64,000 nucleotides of DNA from Candidatus Paceibacterota bacterium. GTDB lineage: Bacteria; Verrucomicrobiota; Verrucomicrobiia; Limisphaerales; UBA8199. Positions 45,703 to 54,319 of this stretch are shown in pieces. The position numbers and the translations under genes were made by a program. The stretch lies in assembly GCA_035452965.1 (NCBI GenBank), contig DAOTCE010000003.1, positions 268,149 through 332,148 on the forward strand, given 5' to 3'. The notes under the pieces were generated by a model. It did no database searches. It saw nothing but the letters and a program-made list of their open reading frames with translations, and was not told the DNA's origin. Positions within the stretch are counted from its first letter, which is position 1. Each line of letters begins with the position of its first letter.

Positions 45703-45805
45703 CCACTGTATCCGAAGCTTCATTGCACCAAAGCAATTCATAACTTGAGATGGCGGCCCGACCATCCGCGTTTACCTTCGACAGCACACGCTGCCGAACC
45801 CTTGG
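45703..45805 (+). repeat. 103 bp direct repeat, copy B
   Basis: The second copy in the same orientation, 113 bases upstream of the minus-strand membrane protein start. It shares the GAAGCTTC palindrome, the CAAAGCAATTCA block, and ends in ACCCTTG like copy A. Both copies are in the upstream regions of minus-strand genes. The rest of the gap 45591-45913 includes a weak CAGCC/GGCTG hairpin near 45815 and nothing else I can identify. Confidence 0.8.
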
Positions 45806-45913
45806 GTTTGCCGTCAGCCTAAAAGGCTGGCCGTACTTGGAATGGTCGTCGAAGGTCGGTCAGGTGTCAAGGCTCGCTGCGTGTATTATCCGGCTCTCCG
45901 AATAACCTGGCCA

Positions 45914-46333
45914 TCAATCCGGATAGATGAACTCGATCGGCGTTTTGACGTCAGGGTGCAGGCTCTGCTTGACCGGGCAGGCCCGGGCGGCGGCTTCCAG
46001 TCTGGCGCGGTCGTCAGGCTTGAGCACCGTGGTCCGCGGGAAGATCAGCCGTGTCTTAAGCGTGCCGATGCGGCGGACCGGGTCGGCCGTCATTTCCTTG
46101 AGCACCTGTATTTGCAGTCCTTTGAGGCACAGGTTGCTCCGCTGGGCTACCAACCCCATGACCGTCGCCATGCACGTGCCCAAGGCTGTGGCGACGAGGT
46201 CGGTGGGGGAGAAGGCCGCGCCCTTGCCGCCGTTGTCCACCGGGGCGTCGGTGTTGAGGACTTGCCGGGAGGGTCCGTGAGTGGCGGCGGAGTGAAGTCC
46301 GCCCTCGTAAGTGATGTTGATTTCGACAGCCAT
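45914..46333 (-). CDS. OsmC family protein
   Basis: A 139-residue peroxiredoxin-like protein of the OsmC/YhfA group. The two active-site cysteines are Cys54 (ALGTCMATVM) and Cys119 (ARACPVKQSL), at the usual spacing. The protein likely reduces organic hydroperoxides as a homodimer in the cytoplasm, as shown for OsmC and Ohr; some YhfA-like members have other roles. The length is full. It is a single-gene unit between two gene-poor gaps. Confidence 0.93.
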   Translation of the reverse strand: MAVEINITYEGGLHSAATHGPSRQVLNTDAPVDNGGKGAAFSPTDLVATALGTCMATVMGLVAQRSNLCLKGLQIQVLKEMTADPVRRIGTLKTRLIFPRTTVLKPDDRARLEAAARACPVKQSLHPDVKTPIEFIYPD

Positions 46334-46656
46334 ACTACGCGAGATGAGCGAATTTGCAGCCTACTATAGGGGACGGTGGGCCTGTTTCAAAGCGCGGATT
46401 TGGCGCCTGGCGAGCTGCGGCGAGAGGCAGGATGACCGTCGCCGCCGGGCGGAGGTGATCAGTTGCTCCTCGATTCGCTAAGAAAGCCGCTACCCGAGTG
46501 TCGTATTGGTGAGAGTTGCCTATACGCCGGAGTTTGGCCGGGATTGGCCCGGTTCGTGCCGGCGGGCGATTGTAACCTTTGGCCGGTTTTGCCTAAGTAA
46601 TAGGTATAGAGGCTGCCACTGGATGTTGGAAGCCAGGCAGCCGGTCTGGAGTTAAT
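46334..46656 (+). other. Intergenic region with leader hairpin before the FHA gene
   Basis: The 323-base gap has no gene. A hairpin at 46611-46642 has GGCTGC pairing with GCAGCC and CTGG with CCAG across a 10-base loop, with a 2-base bulge. It ends just before the FHA ribosome site (GGAG at 46647-46650). TTGGCC (46580-46585) and GGTATA nearby could be a promoter, but this is weak. Confidence 0.35.
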
Positions 46657-47058
46657 ATGAATATGGCTACAATTTATCAAATCGGCGAGGACGGCTCCCG
46701 AGTTGAGCGATGTCGGATTGACCAGGAGCCGTTGGTGGTGGGCCGCAGCGAGCAGGCCCAGATCAACATCAAGGATGAGGGGATGTCGCGACGACATTTC
46801 CTCATCGAGCGCGCGGGAGAGGATTATTTCATCAAGGACTTGAACTCCCGCAACGGCACCTGGGTGGGCGGATACCGCGTCTTCGAGGAAAAACTCCGCC
46901 ACAACGACTGGATCATGGCCGGCCACACGCTGTTTCTCTTCGCCGACCCGCCAAGCGAATCAACTGAGGTTCAGAACGCGCCATTTGGTCCTCACGGCAC
47001 AGTGGTGCTTACCGTTCGGCCAGACGAACCACGCGACCACGCCGAGCTTGCTGCCTGA
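46657..47058 (+). CDS. FHA domain protein
   Basis: A 133-residue protein made of one forkhead-associated domain, which binds phosphothreonine peptides. The core motifs are all present: VVGRSEQAQI near residue 27, MSRRHFLI near 43, and LNSRNGTWV near 64. The tail after about residue 100 is short and contains no second domain. A GGAG site lies 6 bases before the ATG. No Ser/Thr kinase is adjacent. It is probably a cytoplasmic adaptor. Confidence 0.92.
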   Translation: MNMATIYQIGEDGSRVERCRIDQEPLVVGRSEQAQINIKDEGMSRRHFLIERAGEDYFIKDLNSRNGTWVGGYRVFEEKLRHNDWIMAGHTLFLFADPPSESTEVQNAPFGPHGTVVLTVRPDEPRDHAELAA

Positions 47059-47084
47059 CCACTCGTCATGAGGCATGGCTGGAG

Positions 47085-47500
47085 CGGAGGTTCCGTTCGT
47101 TTCAACGCCCCATCCTGGCTCCGCAGCCACAGGTCAGCATTGCCCCCCAGCCAGAACCAGATGGGCATCTCCGACCTAAAACCCTTGCACTGTCCAAATT
47201 TTGGACAGTAATGCTGCCTGCCTGCCTTCGCCAATTCCCACACTGCCCCTGGCGATTTTCGCTTGAGGTTACGGTGGCGGCACGGTGATGCCCCTGTGTG
47301 TATCCCATGGGGAGCGCTCCCCATGGGATACACACAGGGGCCCGACCGCACTAACAAGCCATCCTCCAGCCAACTGCAAGCAAGCGCCAGCGTGCGACCA
47401 CGGCAACGGGGCCGTCGCCCGTCCGGCGGTGCTGGCGGAGGCAGGAAAGGGGGTTCGAGACGACGAATCGCTATCGGTGCTTCCCGGAAATCCGCGCAGA
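47085..47500 (+). repeat. Dispersed element, copy 4
   Basis: Copy 4 contains the CCAGCCAGAACC block (about 47147), a 10 bp version of the small hairpin (47189-47198 and 47200-47209), the CTGCCTGCCTGCC block, and a 52 bp palindrome (47290-47341). The 3' end is TTCCCGGAAATCCGCG (47481-47496), the exact reverse complement of the 5' end of copy 2. Its own 5' end is degraded. It ends about 80 bases before purS, so it lies in the promoter region of the purine operon. Confidence 0.85.
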
Positions 47501-47531
47501 ACCAAAAAAACTCTGGCTTCGCAACAATACC

Positions 47532-47560
47532 TTGTCCAACATCTCGCCGGCTCAAATAGT
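47532..47560 (+). promoter_or_regulatory. Candidate promoter for the pur operon
   Basis: TTGTCC (47532-47537) and AATAGT (47555-47560) are 17 bases apart, in the short gap between the dispersed element and purS. The expected start site would be about 10 bases before the purS ATG, so the leader would be short. Assigned from spacing and similarity only. Confidence 0.3.
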
Positions 47561-47577
47561 GGGCCCCCCTTTCACCT

Positions 47578-47817
47578 ATGAAAGCAAAGATTGTTGTTAT
47601 GCCGAAGAAAGCGGTGCTTGATCCGCAAGGCAAGACGGTGCAGAGCGCCCTGGCACACATGGGCTTTACCGGGATCGGCGCCGTGCGTGTGGGCAAATAC
47701 CTGGAAGTCGAGCTCGCGGGCGCCGACAAAGACGCCGCGCGAAAGCAAATTGACGAGGCTTGCCACAAGATCCTCAGCAACCCGGTAATCGAAGATTACC
47801 GGTTCGAGCTGGAGTAA
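47578..47817 (+). CDS. purS: Phosphoribosylformylglycinamidine synthase subunit PurS
   Basis: A 79-residue subunit of the FGAM synthase complex (step 4 of purine synthesis), needed by short-form PurL to channel ammonia from PurQ. The typical PurS sequence is present: VMPKKAVLDPQGKTVQSALAHMG, then KYLEVELAG and HKILSNPVIEDYRFELE. It is the first gene of purS-purQ-purL-purF. It lies 14 bases before purQ. Confidence 0.97.
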   Translation: MKAKIVVMPKKAVLDPQGKTVQSALAHMGFTGIGAVRVGKYLEVELAGADKDAARKQIDEACHKILSNPVIEDYRFELE

Positions 47818-47831
47818 AAACGTAACGCGCA

Positions 47832-48545
47832 ATGAACTTCGCGGTCCTCCAGTTCCCCGGTTCCAATTGCGACCAGGACGTCGTCCACGTGCTGCGCAAT
47901 GTGCTTGGCCATAAAGCGGAGCTGCTTTGGCACAAAGAGCCCTCCCTGGGCGGGGCGGATGCGGTCGTGGTTCCGGGCGGCTTCAGCTACGGCGACTATC
48001 TGCGCACGGGGGCCATCGCGCGGTTCAGCCCGGTGATGGAAGCGGTGCAGCATTTCGCCGCGGATGGTGGGCTGGTGCTGGGCATTTGCAACGGATTCCA
48101 GATTCTGTGCGAGGCGGGACTGCTGCCCGGGGCGTTGATCCGCAACCGGTCGCTTCAGTTCCGCTGCGAGCACATCTTTCTCAAGACCGCCACCACCAAC
48201 TCGCCGTTTACGAACCGCATTCCGCCCGACAAGCTGCTGCGGCTGCCGATTGCCCACGGCGAGGGATGCTACTTTGCCGACCCGGAGACCCTGGCGCGGC
48301 TCAGAGCGAACGATCAGGTCCTCTGGCGCTATGTGAATGCCCAGGGCGAGGCGACCGAGGCCGCCAATCCGAACGGCGCGCTCGACAACATCGCCGGTAT
48401 CTGCAATGAGCGGCGCAACGTGGCTGGACTGATGCCCCATCCCGAGCGAGCCGGCGAGGCAATCCTGGGCTCGGCGGATGGGCGCCTGGTGCTGGAAAGC
48501 ATGGTCCACGCGTTGGCAAGCGAGCCCGCGGCGAGCGCCGGGTAG
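47832..48545 (+). CDS. purQ: Phosphoribosylformylglycinamidine synthase subunit PurQ (glutaminase)
   Basis: A 237-residue class I glutamine amidotransferase that supplies ammonia to PurL. The nucleophile is Cys86 in GICNGFQILC, and the His/Glu pair of the triad is in LMPHPERAGE near the C-terminus. The N-terminus starts directly with the first strand (MNFAVLQFPGSNCDQD). It is in the pur operon, 53 bases upstream of purL. Length normal for the separate-subunit type. Confidence 0.97.
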   Translation: MNFAVLQFPGSNCDQDVVHVLRNVLGHKAELLWHKEPSLGGADAVVVPGGFSYGDYLRTGAIARFSPVMEAVQHFAADGGLVLGICNGFQILCEAGLLPGALIRNRSLQFRCEHIFLKTATTNSPFTNRIPPDKLLRLPIAHGEGCYFADPETLARLRANDQVLWRYVNAQGEATEAANPNGALDNIAGICNERRNVAGLMPHPERAGEAILGSADGRLVLESMVHALASEPAASAG

Positions 48546-48598
48546 GCGTTGCAGGTCGTGCCAGCCTTTGATCCGCAAACTTTGCCTTTGGAATTCCG

Positions 48599-50932
48599 AT
48601 GACTGAGCCAGCGATTACACCCGAGTTAGTGCGGCAGCACAACCTCACGCCCGACGAATACCAGAAGCTCAAAGCCGTCCTCGGCCGCGAGCCGACCTAC
48701 ACCGAACTGGGCATCTTCTCCGTAATGTGGAGCGAGCACTGTTCCTATAAGAACACCCGCCCGCTGCTGAAGACGTTTCCCACCAAGTCGCCCAGAATCC
48801 TGGTCGGCGCGGGCGAGGAAAATGCGGGCATCATTGACATCGGGGACGGACTGGCCATTGCGTTCAAGATCGAGTCGCATAACCACCCGAGCGCGGTCGA
48901 ACCCTTTCAAGGCGCGGCGACGGGCGTGGGGGGAATCGTCCGCGACATCTTCACGATGGGCGCGCGGCCGGTTTGCTCGGTCAACTCACTGCGGTTCGGG
49001 CCGATCGAGAGCGCCAACCCCGAGGACGCACAAGCCGTCGCCAATAACCGGCGGTTGTTTGGCGGGGTGGTCGCCGGCATTGCGCACTACGGCAACTGCT
49101 TTGGCATCCCGACTGTGGCGGGCGAGGTCTATTTCGACAAGTCCTACGAAGGCAATCCGTTGGTCAACGCCTTCTGCCTGGGCGTGCTGCGCCACGATCA
49201 AATTGTGCGCGGGCAGGCCAAGGGCGTTGGGAATCCGGTGTTTTATGTCGGGCCGGCGACGGGCCGGGATGGTTTGGCGGGGGCGGCCTTCGCCTCGCAG
49301 GACCTGACCGAGGAATCCGCCGAGCAGCAGCGCGGCGCGGTGCAAGTGGGCGACCCTTTCATGGAGAAACTCGTCTGCGAAGCCTGCCTGGAGCTGCTGG
49401 CCACGGGCGCGGTCGCGGGCATCCAGGACATGGGCGCGGCCGGTTTGACCTGCTCGACCTGCGAGACCGCCGCGCGCGCCGGGACGGGCATCGAGATCGA
49501 ACTGGACAAGGTTCCTCAGCGCGCACCCGGGATGACCAGTTACGAAATCATGCTCAGCGAGTCCCAGGAGCGGATGCTCATCATCGTCCACAAGGGCCGC
49601 GAAGAAGAAGTGAAGCGCATCTTCGACAAGTGGGACCTGCCGTGGGCGGAGATAGGAATCGTCACCGACACCGGGCAAATGGTGGTCCGGCACCACGGCA
49701 AGGTGGTGGCTGATATCCCCGCCCGAAAGATCGCTGACGAATCACCCGTCTATCAACGCGAGGCCAGGGAACCGCATTACTTGAAAGAAGTTAGGGCGTT
49801 CAATCTCGTCGGCGTGCCCGACACGCAGGACCCGGCGGCGCACCTGAAGGCGTTGCTGGCCTGGCCCACCATTGCCTCCAAGAACTGGGTGTATCGCCAA
49901 TACGACCATATGGTGCGCGACAACTCGGCGGTCTGTCCGGGCAGCGATGCCGCCGTGCTGCGCGTCAAAGGCGATTCTATTCCCGGAGCGACGCCGACGG
50001 CTGTGCCTGAGAAGTTCATCGCGCTCTCGGTGGATGGCAACGGCGCCTATGTCTATCTCGATCCCTACGAAGGGGGCAAGATCGTGGTGGCCGAGGCGGC
50101 GCGCAACCTCGCCTGCTCCGGCGCGGCGCCCCTTGGCGTCACCGACAACCTCAACTACGGCAACCCCCACAACCCGGAGCTGTTCTGGCAGCTTAAGGAA
50201 AGTGTGCGCGGGTTGGCTGAGGCGTGTCGGGTGTTCAACGCACCCGTTACCGGCGGTAACTGCTCGTTGTATAACCAGCATCCCGCCGGCCCGATTGATC
50301 CCACCCCCACGGTGGCGATGGTTGGTCTGGTTGAGAAGCCGGAGCATATCACAACGCAATGGTTCAAGGACGAGGGCGACGCGATTATCCTGCTGGGCGA
50401 GGTCATTGACTCCAGCGACCCCCTGCTTGGGCTGGGCGGCTCGGCCTATCTGCAGCGCATTCGTGGCATCAAAAACGGCACGCCGCCGCGGTGCGACCTG
50501 GCGAAGGAAAAGGAGCTGCACCTCGCGCTGCGGGCGCTGATTCACTCCGGCGCGGTCAAGAGCGCCCATGATTGCAGCGAAGGCGGCCTGGCGGTGGCGC
50601 TCGCCGAAAGCTGCATTAGCCAACTGGTTGCCCGCGAGACACCGCGCCTGATCGGCGCGCAGGTTGACCTCGGTGCGGCTCAGGCTCCACAGGGAATGCG
50701 GTTGGACGCCTTGCTGTTCGGCGAGGCTCAAGCCCGCGTCATCATTTCCGTGGCCGCCGTCAACGCCGTCAAGGTCCTGGCCCAGGCCAAGATCCTGGGC
50801 GTGCCCGCAGCGCGGATCGGCACCGTCGGCGGCCAGACGTTGGAAATCAAGACCGCCGGGGCTACATTGAATTGCGATCTGCGCGAATTGCACGACCTGT
50901 GGTGGAATTCCATCGCCCGGACGATGCGATAG
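48599..50932 (+). CDS. purL: Phosphoribosylformylglycinamidine synthase subunit PurL
   Basis: A 777-residue short-form FGAM synthase, the ATP-dependent amidating subunit. It begins with a helical linker-like part (LTPDEYQKLKAVLGREPTYTELGIFSVMWSEHCSYKN), followed by two AIRS-type halves with KIESHNHPSAVEPFQGAATGVGG, VQVGDPFMEK and DCSEGGLAVALAE. This form lacks the N-terminal PurS and C-terminal PurQ parts of the long type and must pair with them, which matches the neighbouring genes. It is 19 bases upstream of purF. Confidence 0.97.
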   Translation: MTEPAITPELVRQHNLTPDEYQKLKAVLGREPTYTELGIFSVMWSEHCSYKNTRPLLKTFPTKSPRILVGAGEENAGIIDIGDGLAIAFKIESHNHPSAVEPFQGAATGVGGIVRDIFTMGARPVCSVNSLRFGPIESANPEDAQAVANNRRLFGGVVAGIAHYGNCFGIPTVAGEVYFDKSYEGNPLVNAFCLGVLRHDQIVRGQAKGVGNPVFYVGPATGRDGLAGAAFASQDLTEESAEQQRGAVQVGDPFMEKLVCEACLELLATGAVAGIQDMGAAGLTCSTCETAARAGTGIEIELDKVPQRAPGMTSYEIMLSESQERMLIIVHKGREEEVKRIFDKWDLPWAEIGIVTDTGQMVVRHHGKVVADIPARKIADESPVYQREAREPHYLKEVRAFNLVGVPDTQDPAAHLKALLAWPTIASKNWVYRQYDHMVRDNSAVCPGSDAAVLRVKGDSIPGATPTAVPEKFIALSVDGNGAYVYLDPYEGGKIVVAEAARNLACSGAAPLGVTDNLNYGNPHNPELFWQLKESVRGLAEACRVFNAPVTGGNCSLYNQHPAGPIDPTPTVAMVGLVEKPEHITTQWFKDEGDAIILLGEVIDSSDPLLGLGGSAYLQRIRGIKNGTPPRCDLAKEKELHLALRALIHSGAVKSAHDCSEGGLAVALAESCISQLVARETPRLIGAQVDLGAAQAPQGMRLDALLFGEAQARVIISVAAVNAVKVLAQAKILGVPAARIGTVGGQTLEIKTAGATLNCDLRELHDLWWNSIARTMR

Positions 50933-50951
50933 CGGCAAGCCGAACCGCTTA

Positions 50952-52412
50952 ATGAATGACTATCCGAAGCACTATTGCGGCATCTTTGGCGTTTACGGCC
51001 ATCCAAATGCCGCGGAACTGACCTATTACGGGCTCTATGCCTTGCAGCATCGCGGGCAGGAGAGCGCGGGGATCGTCACATCTGATGGGAAGCAGTTCCA
51101 CCCCCACAAAGGCATGGGGCTCGTGTCCCAGGTCTTCAAGGGGAACGTTCTGCAGGACATGGCCGGCTCGATCGGCATTGGCCACACCCGCTATTCGACC
51201 ACCGGCTCGTCGCACTTGCGCAATGCCCAGCCGCTCACGGTGGACTGCGTTCGCGGGCAGATCGCGATCGCCCACAATGGCAACCTGACCAACGCCGCCC
51301 GATTGCGCGAGGAACTGGAGGCCCAAGGCTCGATCTTCCAGACCACCGTGGACAGCGAGATCATCCTGCATTTGCTGGCGCAGCCGACTTTGCCGGGGCA
51401 GGGGAGCAGTCTCGTCCAAACCCTCCACCGCATCGAAGGCGCCTACTCGCTGGTCATCATGACCGAGACCGAGCTGATCGGCCTGCGCGACCCGCACGGA
51501 TTCCGCCCGTTATGCCTCGGGCGGATCGACGGCGCCTGGGTGTTGGCCAGCGAGACCTGCGCCCTGGATTTGATTAACGCCCGCTACGTGCGCGACGTGG
51601 AGCCCGGGGAGATCGTGACCATCAACCGGGATGGTCTCACCAGCATGCAGGCGTTTCCGGGACACGGGCGCCGCGCGTTCTGCATCTTCGAGTATGTCTA
51701 TTTCGCGCGGCCCGACAGCACCATCGCCAACCGGAGCGTCTATAAAGTGCGCGTCGAGATGGGCCGCCAGCTCGCGCGCGAGCATCCGATCGCGGCGGAC
51801 GTCGTCGTGCCCGTGCCCGACAGCGGTAACTGCGCCGCCCTGGGCTATTCGCTTGAATCGGGCATCCCCTTTGAGATGGCCTTCGTGCGCAACCACTATG
51901 TGGGACGCAGCTTCCTCCAGCCCTCGCAGCTCATCCGTGACTTCGATGTGCGCGTGAAGCTCAACCTTATCGAGGAGCTGGTGAAGGGCAAGCGCGTCAT
52001 CGTGGTGGACGATTCCATCGTGCGCGGCACCACCTGCAAGACCCGGGTAAACAACCTCAAGGAAGCCGGCGCCAGGGAGGTGCACGTGCTCGTGAGCTGC
52101 CCGCCGCATATGAACCCGTGCGTCTATGGCATTGATTTCCCCGACCGCAACAAGCTCATGGCGGCGAATCTCTCGCTGGAGGAAATCCGCGGTTACCTCA
52201 ACGCCGACTCCCTTTGCTACCTCTCCCAGGCGGGCATGGTCAAGGCAACCGGCCTGCCCGCCAACGCCTTCTGCATGGCCTGCTACGATGGGGACTACCC
52301 GGTCCCCTTTGACCCGGCTGTGGACAAACACATCATCGAGCGCCGTAACGGCCGGCGGTCCGGTCTGGCCGAGGCGCCGAGCCGGGAGCAGGCGCAGCGC
52401 AAGCCGATGTAA
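50952..52412 (+). CDS. purF: Amidophosphoribosyltransferase PurF
   Basis: First committed enzyme of purine synthesis (PRPP plus glutamine to phosphoribosylamine). The N-terminal nucleophile after propeptide removal would be Cys9 (MNDYPKHYCGIFGVYG). The glutaminase half is followed by the phosphoribosyltransferase half with the PRPP loop VIVVDDSIVRGTT. At 486 residues it is full length. C-terminal cysteines (for example in FCMACYDGDYP) resemble the iron-sulfur ligands of the Bacillus-type enzyme; this is a suggestion only. Last gene of the operon, converging with asnS. Confidence 0.96.
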   Translation: MNDYPKHYCGIFGVYGHPNAAELTYYGLYALQHRGQESAGIVTSDGKQFHPHKGMGLVSQVFKGNVLQDMAGSIGIGHTRYSTTGSSHLRNAQPLTVDCVRGQIAIAHNGNLTNAARLREELEAQGSIFQTTVDSEIILHLLAQPTLPGQGSSLVQTLHRIEGAYSLVIMTETELIGLRDPHGFRPLCLGRIDGAWVLASETCALDLINARYVRDVEPGEIVTINRDGLTSMQAFPGHGRRAFCIFEYVYFARPDSTIANRSVYKVRVEMGRQLAREHPIAADVVVPVPDSGNCAALGYSLESGIPFEMAFVRNHYVGRSFLQPSQLIRDFDVRVKLNLIEELVKGKRVIVVDDSIVRGTTCKTRVNNLKEAGAREVHVLVSCPPHMNPCVYGIDFPDRNKLMAANLSLEEIRGYLNADSLCYLSQAGMVKATGLPANAFCMACYDGDYPVPFDPAVDKHIIERRNGRRSGLAEAPSREQAQRKPM

Positions 52413-52453
52413 ACAGGCTCGGACAGCGCGAGCGTTCGTTACGCTTCGCCGGG

Positions 52454-53815
52454 TCAGAACTCCGCGTTGCCGGGTGTGCGGGCGAACGGGATTACATCGC
52501 GGATGTTCGAGACGCCGGTCAGGAACATCAGCAACCGCTCGAATCCCAGGCCGAACCCCGCGTGCGGCACCGTGCCGTAGCGGCGCAGGTCCGCATACCA
52601 CCAGTAATCCTCGGGCTTGAGCTTGTGGAGCCTCATGTTCTCCTGCAGTTGATCGAGACGCTCTTCGCGCTGGGCGCCGCCGATGACCTCGCCGATCCCC
52701 GGCACCAGCACGTCCATCGCTGTCACCGTCTTCCCGTCGTCGTTCAGGCGCATGTAGAACGGCTTGATCTCGCGCGGGTAGTTGAACACGGTGGCCGGTG
52801 ACTTGAAGTGCTGCTCGGTGAGGAACCGCTCGTGCTCGGACTGGAGGTTCAGCCCGTACTCGACCGGGAACTCGAACTGCCTGCCGGATTTCTGCAGAAT
52901 CCCGATGGCCTCGGCGTAAGGCACGCGCACGAAGGGCCGCTCGACCACGAACTTGAGCCGCTCGTGCAAACCCTTGTCCACAAACTTGCCGAAGAGCCCA
53001 AGGTCTTCGGCGCAGTGCTCCAACGCGTAGCGTGCCATGGATTGGACAAACTCCTCTCCCAGGTCCATGTCGCCCTGCAAGTCACAGAAAGCCATCTCCG
53101 GCTCGATCATCCAAAACTCAGCGGCATGGCGGGCGGTGTTCGAGTTCTCCGCGCGGAACGTGGGGCCGAACGTGTAGATGTTGGACAGGGCGCAGGCGAA
53201 TGTCTCCCCTTCCAACTGCCCACTTACGGTCAAGTAGGTGCGTCTGCCGAAGAAATCCGTTTGCGACTTCTCGTCAATGTTACCCTTGAGAGCGGTGACG
53301 CGGAACATCTCACCTGCGCCTTCGCAGTCGCTCGCCGTGATGATGGGCGTGTGCACATAGACGAAGTCGCGTTCCTGAAAGAACTGGTGCACCGCGAACG
53401 CCAGGCGGCTGCGCAGGCGAAACATGGCCCCAAAGAGGTTGGAGCGCGGGCGCAAATGCGCGATGGTGCGCAGAAACTCCGGCGTGTGCCCTTTCTTCTG
53501 CAAGGGATAGCTCGCATCCGCCGGCCCGATCAGCTCGACGCGCGTGGCGCGCAGCTCCCATTTCTGCCCTTGCGCCGGGGACGCCACCAGGCTCCCTTCG
53601 ACAACCGCCGAAGCGCCCGTGGTGAGGTGGGGGAGATGTTCCGAACCGGGCGTGCCGGCGTCCACCACCACCTGGAGGCTCCCAAGGCAGGAGCCATCGT
53701 TGAGTTCCAGGAAGGAGAAGCCTTTCGCGTCCCGCCGGGTGCGAACCCAGCCTTTGACGGTCACTGCTTCTGCGGGTTTGGCAGCTGCCAGAAGGTGCTT
53801 GATCAGTGTGCGCAT
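52454..53815 (-). CDS. asnS: Asparaginyl-tRNA synthetase
   Basis: Class IIb synthetase that charges tRNA-Asn. The N-terminal OB fold for anticodon binding (KGWVRTRRDAKGFSFLELNDGS) precedes the catalytic domain, with motif 2 (FRAENSNTARHAAEFWMIEPEMAF) and motif 3 (GFGLGFERLLMFLTG) present. At 453 residues it is full length. The choice of AsnS over AspS follows the family-specific EFWMIEPE sequence. It is a single-gene unit. Confidence 0.96.
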   Translation of the reverse strand: MRTLIKHLLAAAKPAEAVTVKGWVRTRRDAKGFSFLELNDGSCLGSLQVVVDAGTPGSEHLPHLTTGASAVVEGSLVASPAQGQKWELRATRVELIGPADASYPLQKKGHTPEFLRTIAHLRPRSNLFGAMFRLRSRLAFAVHQFFQERDFVYVHTPIITASDCEGAGEMFRVTALKGNIDEKSQTDFFGRRTYLTVSGQLEGETFACALSNIYTFGPTFRAENSNTARHAAEFWMIEPEMAFCDLQGDMDLGEEFVQSMARYALEHCAEDLGLFGKFVDKGLHERLKFVVERPFVRVPYAEAIGILQKSGRQFEFPVEYGLNLQSEHERFLTEQHFKSPATVFNYPREIKPFYMRLNDDGKTVTAMDVLVPGIGEVIGGAQREERLDQLQENMRLHKLKPEDYWWYADLRRYGTVPHAGFGLGFERLLMFLTGVSNIRDVIPFARTPGNAEF

Positions 53816-53982
53816 GGGACCAATTCAACTGCTTCCATCTCGCTGCCAGCGTAGCTGAAAACGCCACCCCCGCAAGACCCGACGCGGAAGGACCGCCCCA
53901 TTAATGAGAAACATGCATGCGCCTGGATTGTGAGGGCACCGCGGAGCCCTTGACGGGGTTCCGGCCTTGCAGCACTGTGCCG

Positions 53983-54252
53983 ATGATGCAATCGCTGCCG
54001 CCGTCGTGTCCGCCCTTGCCGGACCTGCCACCGCTCTTCTGGGGGGAGGTCGCCAAGCAGACTGCGCACTGGCAGGAGTTCTTCGCGCACGCGGCCCCCG
54101 GTGAAACCGACCCCGGCGCAATGCGCAAGATCTGCATCGCCCGCATCAAGACCCGCCTTAAGCGTGTCTACGCCGGTAAGAACGCCGGTCGCGCCCTCTT
54201 CGAAATGGCTCAATACGTCGCCTGCCTCACCGTAATTGAATCGCGCAACTAG
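53983..54252 (+). CDS. Small hypothetical protein
   Basis: An 89-residue frame from ATG at 53983. The second half is a plausible helical protein (DPGAMRKICIARIKTRLKRVYAGKN and ALFEMAQYVACLTVIE) with many charged residues on one face. I do not recognise it. The upstream GTG/ATG options to 53917 add a Cys-rich extension of low quality. It has no strong ribosome site, and a competing minus-strand frame of similar length covers it. It could be a false call. Confidence 0.4.
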   Translation: MMQSLPPSCPPLPDLPPLFWGEVAKQTAHWQEFFAHAAPGETDPGAMRKICIARIKTRLKRVYAGKNAGRALFEMAQYVACLTVIESRN

Positions 54253-54319
54253 CGACTTTCTGTGTGGGCAGACTGAGTTGTCTGGTATCCAGTCTGGCAC
54301 GCTACGCCGGGCAATTGAA

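Noticed and set aside
44680..45765. Peptides with a shared sequence read from the two 103 bp repeats on the minus strand
   Set aside because: They look alike only because the DNA is repeated; most differences change the amino acid, so coding selection is not supported.
45815..45833. Terminator-like CAGCC/GGCTG hairpin
   Set aside because: Only a 5 bp stem and no T run.
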